Part shown: in pieces, positions 58,508-64,000 of the stretch | How positions within the stretch are numbered: position 1 is the first letter of the stretch | Layout: each line of letters starts with the position of its first letter | NCBI GenBank assembly: GCA_026210745.1 | Contig: CP110631.1 | Location: 744,001-808,000, forward strand | Origin: Exobasidium rhododendri | Taxonomy: Eukaryota; Basidiomycota; Exobasidiomycetes; Exobasidiales; Exobasidiaceae | DNA: 64,000 nt | Reading direction: 5' to 3' | Translations under genes and position numbers: made by a program | The notes under the pieces: model-generated | The model's database searches: none | Seen by the model: the letters and a program-made list of their open reading frames with translations, nothing else | What the model was told of the DNA's origin: nothing

Positions 58508-58872
58508 GATGCGACGTCTGAGTGTATGTAGTAGTAATGATCATCTTACTTTCAGCCGCACAAAGGTCGGTGCAATATGAGAGACTTCGACGTGTGTCTC
58601 TGTGAATGAATCGCTCACCCCGCGCTTCTGTTCGGAAATTCGACCGATTGCGCGTTTGTCCTGCTATCGGACAAACCCAGATGCCGTTTGTCCGATGGTT
58701 TGCACGTCCCTTTTCTCAAGTTTCTCCGCTCCTCCTTGTATGATTTATGTCAATATTTAGGAAGAACTCTGGACGCTTGGATTTGCATAAAGTGTGATGG
58801 TGGTATGGTGGACGATGAAGGGCTTACTGGCCCCATCCAAACCACCTTTCATCTACCACTCTTCTACCTGAC
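58508..58872. promoter_or_regulatory. Kynureninase upstream region
   Basis: 365 bp between lamA stop and the kynureninase ATG. It carries the inverted-repeat array at 58654..58696, described separately. No other gene seen. Confidence 0.45.
58654..58696. promoter_or_regulatory. Triple inverted GTTTGTCC/GGACAAAC array
   Basis: GTTTGTCC at 58654..58661, then ATCGGACAAAC at 58666..58676, then its exact 11-nt reverse complement at 58686..58696 after a 9-nt spacer. CGG triplets at the ends of the units are typical half-sites of Zn2Cys6 proteins. The array lies about 180 bp before the kynureninase start. Confidence 0.6.
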
Positions 58873-60593
58873 ATGTCCTTCAACAAAGCCAACTTCCTCG
58901 ACGAGATCCGCGATATCGCATCTGCCTCGACTAGTGGGCCGCTGAGTCAAGATGTGGCACAAGCATTGGATCATAAGGACCCACTGGCACCGCTGCGATC
59001 CGGCTACATTCTGCCCACGATGAGGGACGCAAATGTCGTCGATGCCGCTGGTGAGTTGGCGATGAAACGCTGGAGTGAGGGGAAAGGGCGCTGACACATG
59101 AAATTCACGCAGATCCAGACAAGACAGCGCTCTACTTTTGTGGAAACAGCTTGGGTCCACTGACGGCAAAGTCGAAGCAATATCTTCATGAGCAAGCAGA
59201 CACATGGGGAAGGAAAGGCGTACTTGGACATTGGGACAGCCCCTATGGAAGACCGTGGACAAAGGCAGAGGAGAAGGTGTCGACGTTGATGAGCGACATG
59301 GTCGGTGCAAAGCCGAGTGAGGTGACGACCATGTCCACCTTGACTGCCAATCTGCACACCATGCTGAACACCTTCTATCGGCCACAAACCACCATCACCA
59401 GTCGAGAAGGTGGGCCCGTTCGACACAAGATCATCTACGAAGCCAAGGCCTTTCCGTCTGATCAGTATGCACTCGCGTCTGCTGTCACTCTGGCTGGCTT
59501 TGACCCTGCCACTAGTCTGGTCAGAGTGGCACCCCGAAGGGGGAATCGAACAATCCATGTGGAAGACATCTTGGATACCCTCGAGCGTGAAGCCAAGACA
59601 GGCGAACTGGCCATGATCATGTTGGCAGGCATCCAATACTTGAGTGGTCAGTTCTTCGACATGGCAAGAATCACCAAACGGGCAAAGGAACTGGACATCA
59701 TCGTCGGCTGGGATCTTGCTCATGCATTTGCAAATGTACCTCTCTCATTGCACGATTGGGGCGTCGACTTTGCAGTGTGGTGTACGTACAAGTATGGATG
59801 CTCCGGCCCAGGAGGAATAGCTGGCCTGTTTGTACACGAAAGGTGGTCAAACATGGGTATGACTACAAATATGAATGATGAGATGACGGGACAATCGAGC
59901 ACAGAAGGGCTTGTTCGACCTGCAGGCTGGTGGGGTCACGTCAAGTCGACTCGCTTTGCGATGCCTGACTCGTTCGAGGCAATGAAAGGTGCAGCTGGCT
60001 GGCAACTCAGCAATCCTTCACAACTGGATCTAGCTGCTCTGTTGGGATCACTAGAGACACTCTCTGGTGCATACAAACTCGCCCATCCCGATGCAACGCT
60101 GAACATTGGATCGGAGGAACATGCTGCACAGGTCAATTCATCGAGTAAGGTGGGAAGCGGACTAATCCTACCCGTCCTACGAGCCAAATCACAGCGACTG
60201 ACATCGTACCTTGAGATGCTTCTGCTCTCCGAATCTATCATCCCCAAAGAAGCAAAAGTGACCATTGTCACGCCCGAGGATCCAGAAGCGCGAGGAAGCC
60301 AATTGTCGATTTGCATTCCGAATCAAGAAAGGAAAAGTGAGAGCACAAGCGCCCTTGCATCTCCAGCTGCTCCCACCACCAATCACAGCTCCGACGTGCC
60401 GATCTCTGTCTCTTTGACGACGCGAGTGGGAAGGCTTCACAAGAACCTCGAGACAAAGCAAGGCGTGATCTGCGACGTCAGAAATCCAGACATGCTGCGA
60501 CTCGCTCCTTTGGCACACTTTTCGACCTATCAAGACGTGTGGGATCTGGCTCACGCTCTTCGAAAGGCGCTGCTAGAGGATATGGAGGGGTAG
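58873..60593 (+). CDS. BNA5: Kynureninase
   Basis: Exon 1 58873..59050, intron 59051..59112 (62 nt, GTGAGT...CACGCAG), exon 2 59113..60593; 552 aa; phase 1 join gives VVDAADPDKTALYFCGNSLG, the conserved family start. This PLP enzyme cleaves kynurenine and 3-hydroxykynurenine to anthranilate types plus alanine in tryptophan breakdown and de novo NAD synthesis. Key motifs: GHWDSPYGRPW, MSTLTANLH, GWDLAHAFANVPLSLHDWGVDFA, and WCTYKYGCSGPGG with the PLP lysine at residue 286. It is longer than the usual 440-490 residues because of Ser-rich insertions near 400 and 480. It reads away from lamA. Confidence 0.95.
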
Positions 60594-60734
60594 TGCTCGT
60601 CTTTGAGAGAACGTATCGAGACGAAAGTATTGTACATCATCTCCTCACGATAGAATGAAAGAGATTGAAAGCGAAGAGCCTTGCATCGCTGGTTGATATT
60701 ACACATTGATGAGAGGAATATTGAAGACGTAAAG

Positions 60735-61358
60735 TCACTGGTGGTGAGCCGAATCGATGCCGTCAGGAGTGGGCGGGAGTGCGATGTCCTTTCGCAGCTC
60801 CTTCTTGTAGGCACTGTCCACTCCGTACTTTGAGTCACGCTCTTGCACCTTCGACGAGCTCATTTGTGAATCTTGCGTGACTGACATCATCAATTGAGGT
60901 GCACCATAGGGCAACTCATCGCCGCGATCGACTTGCCAGAAGTGATACGTCTTTCCTACCCAATTCACCAATTCTTCCATTTCTTTCGTCTCAGCTGCAT
61001 CCCACACGCTGCTCGGTAGTCCGACCGGTTTCGGCATGATCAGAAGACCCGATTGAACTTCATTGAAGTGACTGTGCCAGTATTTCTTCTCTTCTTCTGG
61101 CAACGACTTGAAACGTGCAATGGGGATCATGTATTCTACACCGATCAGTCGTGCATCCTTCTCATTAGAGTCGTAGAGCAAGCACTGACGCAAATCCTTC
61201 TGTGGATGAGCGCAGAAATGCGTTGTTTCTACCGTTCGAGTAAGATCGTTTGCGTAGTTGTGGAACCCATTCAGTGCAGCACAGATAGATTGGAGGGGTG
61301 CAAAGGATTGCGTTGTTCCTGCTGCTGTTTCGAGAACCTTTTCCGTTAGGCTTGACAT
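60735..61358 (-). CDS. DUF1264/OBAP-like protein
   Basis: Single exon, 207 aa from the ATG at 61358; the frame is open further upstream (an ATG at 61460 lies in the presumed promoter shared with glyoxalase II). It matches the DUF1264 family, which includes plant oil-body-associated proteins: ALNGFHNYANDLTRTVE, HFCAHPQKDLRQCLLYDS, RLIGVEYMI, KKYWHSHFNEVQSGLLIMP, and KTYHFWQVDRGDELPYG. Biochemical role of the family is not established. Convergent with kynureninase (141 bp between stops). Confidence 0.88.
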   Translation of the reverse strand: MSSLTEKVLETAAGTTQSFAPLQSICAALNGFHNYANDLTRTVETTHFCAHPQKDLRQCLLYDSNEKDARLIGVEYMIPIARFKSLPEEEKKYWHSHFNEVQSGLLIMPKPVGLPSSVWDAAETKEMEELVNWVGKTYHFWQVDRGDELPYGAPQLMMSVTQDSQMSSSKVQERDSKYGVDSAYKKELRKDIALPPTPDGIDSAHHQ

Positions 61359-61618
61359 GTTCCTCTCGCTACTCTGTACCCCCTTTTCTGTTGTGAGCAG
61401 GGCAGAGATGGCAGATCTTGTCGTGGTGACCGATGATGGGCACGGCACTAAGGAGCACATAAAAGGTGCTTGACCAAATCGAGGTCCCTTCCTCAGCCTC
61501 CACACGCAGAGACGCGGGCACGGCCTTTCCTTTCTCGAGATCCTTCAGGGCGGGGGGGAGAAGGCCCGTCATCAAGTGATATTTCCCGTCAACACTGAGC
61601 ACCCCCCGCCTTCTGCAC

Positions 61619-62601
61619 ATGCTCCGACAAACAAGTCAACGAATACGGTCATCTCTCACATTCCATTTCAACGCAGCCAGCACCGTACCCTCGCGAGCCA
61701 TGCACATCCATCCAGTACCCGTCCGAGACGACAATTACAGCTACGTCATCATCGATCCAAATCACCCCAAGAAGGCCGTCTTTGTTGATCCGTACAGTGT
61801 TTCAGCATGTCAGGCTGTAGCCAAGAAATTAGGTGTTGAAGAAGTAATTGCCAACATAACGACCCATCATCACCACGATCACAGTGGAGGGAATGAAGAA
61901 TTCCGTAAGGCGTATCCAGACGCTAAAGTATATGGGGGCAGCAAGCAAGTTCCAGCCCTGACTCATCCAGTGAAAGACGGTGATCACTTTCCTCTCTTTG
62001 AAGGAAGCTCAATCAAGGTCACAACAAAACACACACCTTGCCACACACAAGACAGTACTGCCTTTTTCCTCGAGGATGAGAATCAGAGCGTCACCAAGGG
62101 CAGTGATTACGCGAGAGGTGTCTTTACCGGCGACACACTTTTCATCTCAGGGTGCGGTCGATTCTTTGAAGGTGAGTAGCGGAGGAAAGGGCTTGGTGTG
62201 CTAGAAGGGACGATCAATTGACTGACGCTTCGATGACAAATGTCACAGGTACACCTGAAGAGATGCACAACGCTCTCAACAACATTCTCGCTTCCCTACC
62301 TGGTGACACGGTCGTCTTCTGTGGGCATGAGTACACAAAATCAAACGTCGCATTCTCTCAAGGTGTTTTGCCCAATCGACCTGCCATTCAGTCCCTCGTC
62401 GACTTTGTTCGACAGAAGAAGAATAACGGTGTCACTACTGGCGTCTTCACCATCGATGATGAGAAGAAACACAACGTCTTCATGCTTGTAGACGATCCTG
62501 AAGTGCAAGAGTCGATGGGGCTAAAGGGAAAGGGACCCATCGAAGTCATGGCCGCTCTACGAGAAGCGAAGAATTCCGGTAAGATGATGTCAAAGGTGTA
62601 G
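61619..62601 (+). CDS. GLO2: Glyoxalase II (hydroxyacylglutathione hydrolase)
   Basis: Exon 1 61619..62171, intron 62172..62248 (77 nt, GTGAGT...TCACAG), exon 2 62249..62601; 301 aa; phase 1 join rebuilds FFEGTPEEM. It hydrolyses S-lactoylglutathione to lactate and glutathione in methylglyoxal detoxification. The metallo-beta-lactamase signature THHHHDHSGG is near residue 82, with later metal ligands in KHTPCHTQD, FTGDTLF and FCGHEYT. The N-terminal 27 residues are basic and hydroxylated without acidic residues, like a mitochondrial presequence. Met28 (61700), followed by HIHPVPVRDDNYSY, is where cytosolic forms begin, so dual targeting by two starts is likely. Confidence 0.93.
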
Positions 62602-62761
62602 GCTGCAATGCAATCATCATTCCAAATTTAACTTTGATTGACTGTTCGAATGGAGGAGTCGTCGGCGCATTGCAATGAAAGGTCTTTTGGGGGAAAGGGG
62701 GTCGGTACAGAAAGGGCTGCTTAGAGGCTAGTGGGATGCCCAGCAGCAATGTTGACAGTGT

Positions 62762-63643
62762 CTACGAGCAGGCCATGATAGCGTTAATCAAGTCGCCGTT
62801 GCTCTCCTTGAGTGCTTTGACAGCCTTGCGTCGTGAGCATGATACCTGTGTAGGAAAGTGTGAGTGAGTGTTTCCGCTCACTTCTTTCCAGCCGACCTTC
62901 AAGCGGTATAGACTACTCACCTGCTGCATGACCAAGTCAATGTCCTTTGCATCCACACCTTCCTCATCGATAGGTGAATCGTCCACCTCTTCCTCTTCCT
63001 CCTCTTTCTTCTTGTCTGCATTTCCTCCTGCACCCCCCTGAGACAGTTGACTGAATTGATCGGTAAGCAGTCGCTCTTGTTGCTCTGCTTGTGCCATTTG
63101 TTGCGCTTGGGCAGCTTGTGCTTGAGCCGAAGTGTCCTCCGTCTTTAGTTCACCAAAGACGACGTAGCAGTCAGAGATCGAAGACTTGTATACTTCTGGG
63201 TTAGTCACCACAAGAAGGTGCTGTGAGGACAAACGATAACAGAATGAGCATCCCATGAGCTACAGCAACCTCTTCCCTTCCAATTCCAGGTTCGCCAGTA
63301 ATCACACCATACAACCTATCTTCCATACTCACTCCTCGGGGTCGTCTCATCGTCACTCTGTTCACACCGGCCACCTTCTTAAGACCAATACCCTGGAATG
63401 ATTTTCGTGATTTTCTCTCCGCTTTGCTTTGAATAGCATCAGAGATGGCAACGTCACCACCACCATCGTCTTCTTCGCCTTCCTCCTCATCGACCTCTTG
63501 GATCTTAGGCTATTTCAAGAGCAGAAACAAGGACGTCAGCATTCTCTTGTCCTCTCTGTCTCTTTCCCCTCCCCTGAATGCCATATTCTGGGTGCTCAGC
63601 TTACGTCTTGGATGTCGTCGGTGATCTCTTCAATGGAAGTCAT
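62762..63643 (-). CDS. EGD2: Nascent polypeptide-associated complex subunit alpha
   Basis: Four exons: 63643..63605, 63509..63333, 63220..62921, 62845..62762; 199 aa; all introns phase 0. NAC-alpha pairs with NAC-beta at the ribosome exit and shields nascent chains. Visible: acidic start (MTSIEEITDDIQD, then EVDEEEGEEDDG), NAC domain with SRKSFQGIGLKKVAGVNRVTMRRPRG joined in parts to HLLVVTNPEVYKS and DCYVVFGE, a Gln/Ala linker, and a C-terminal UBA domain (DIDLVMQQVSCSRRKAVKALKE...DLINAIMACS). Four exons in under 900 bp make it the most intron-dense gene here, as is common for ribosome-associated genes. Confidence 0.93.
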
Positions 63644-64000
63644 GTTTGCCGCTGTTAGAGTGTCTGCTGATGGGACGTCTTTTGTTGAGTGATGTGATGG
63701 AGAAATCTGGCTCACCTCACAACGAATACGACTTGCCAATTCTTCTTTCTCCAACACTCGATCCACGCTCAGGCCCGCGCAACTCGGCACTTCCAAATCA
63801 TTTCCCAATCCACTATCGTCCATAGTCGTATAGCGGCGCATCACATACAGTCGCCTAGAAGAGGCAAAAGCAGGGCTTGTCAATGCCACGCGAAAATTAC
63901 CGCAGCCTAATAATATACATATTAGAATTGACGCGTCTGCCTTGTTCTTCCGGGTCCCCAGAGCCATACCGGGCAAGGGTATAGTATACCTCTCGACGGC
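63644..64000. other. Right-edge upstream region of NAC-alpha
   Basis: Presumed promoter and leader. An open frame runs through it on the minus strand but shows no recognisable protein; the NAC-alpha ATG at 63643 fits the family start. Nothing else seen. Confidence 0.45.

Overview
The window is nuclear DNA of a filamentous or dimorphic fungus, most likely a basidiomycete of the smut lineage (Ustilaginomycotina, possibly Exobasidiomycetes). This placement is inference. It rests on compact genes with few, mostly 55-75 nt introns (GTRAGT donors, CAG/AAG/TAG acceptors), long disordered tails on conserved eukaryotic proteins, and a full fungal gene set (HSP104, YAK1, MLH1, YSH1, Zn2Cys6 regulator). 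I resolved 26 gene models. Many starts and small 5' exons were fixed by matching splice phase and conserved protein motifs. No rRNA, convincing tRNA, CRISPR, transposase or virus-like element was seen.

Layout. 1-2.5 kb: edge of a probable minus-strand gene, then a gene-poor stretch with a perfect 53-bp palindrome. 2.5-20 kb: housekeeping genes (MDM1-like PXA/PX sorting nexin, CBS/PB1 protein, HSP104 with a heat-shock promoter, YAK1 kinase, MLH1). 20.2-28.2 kb: six consecutive genes for divergent, probably secreted proteins. 28.8-44.8 kb: MIT-domain protein whose only intron carries a perfect (CT)103 microsatellite, a TIS11/tristetraprolin-type CCCH protein, the mRNA 3'-end endonuclease YSH1 and a TBC Rab-GAP. 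45.3-47.1 kb: two more secreted-protein genes of the same design. 47.6-51.1 kb: ATRIP/LCD1 checkpoint protein. 51.5-58.5 kb: Zn2Cys6 regulator beside a divergent lamB/lamA pair resembling the Aspergillus nidulans lactam-utilisation locus. 58.9-63.6 kb: kynureninase, DUF1264/OBAP-like protein, glyoxalase II, NAC-alpha.

Main novelty candidate: eight genes (six in 20.2-28.2 kb, two in 45.3-47.1 kb) share one architecture. Each has a tiny first exon (29-44 nt) coding the start of a signal peptide, a phase-2 intron of 58-75 nt, then a short pro-region ending in Lys-Arg followed by Ala-Pro or Ser-Pro (a Kex2-type site), and then a charged, cysteine-poor mature region. Several pairs share mature-region motifs. 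They read as a locally expanded family of Kex2-processed secreted proteins or effectors that I cannot match to any named family.
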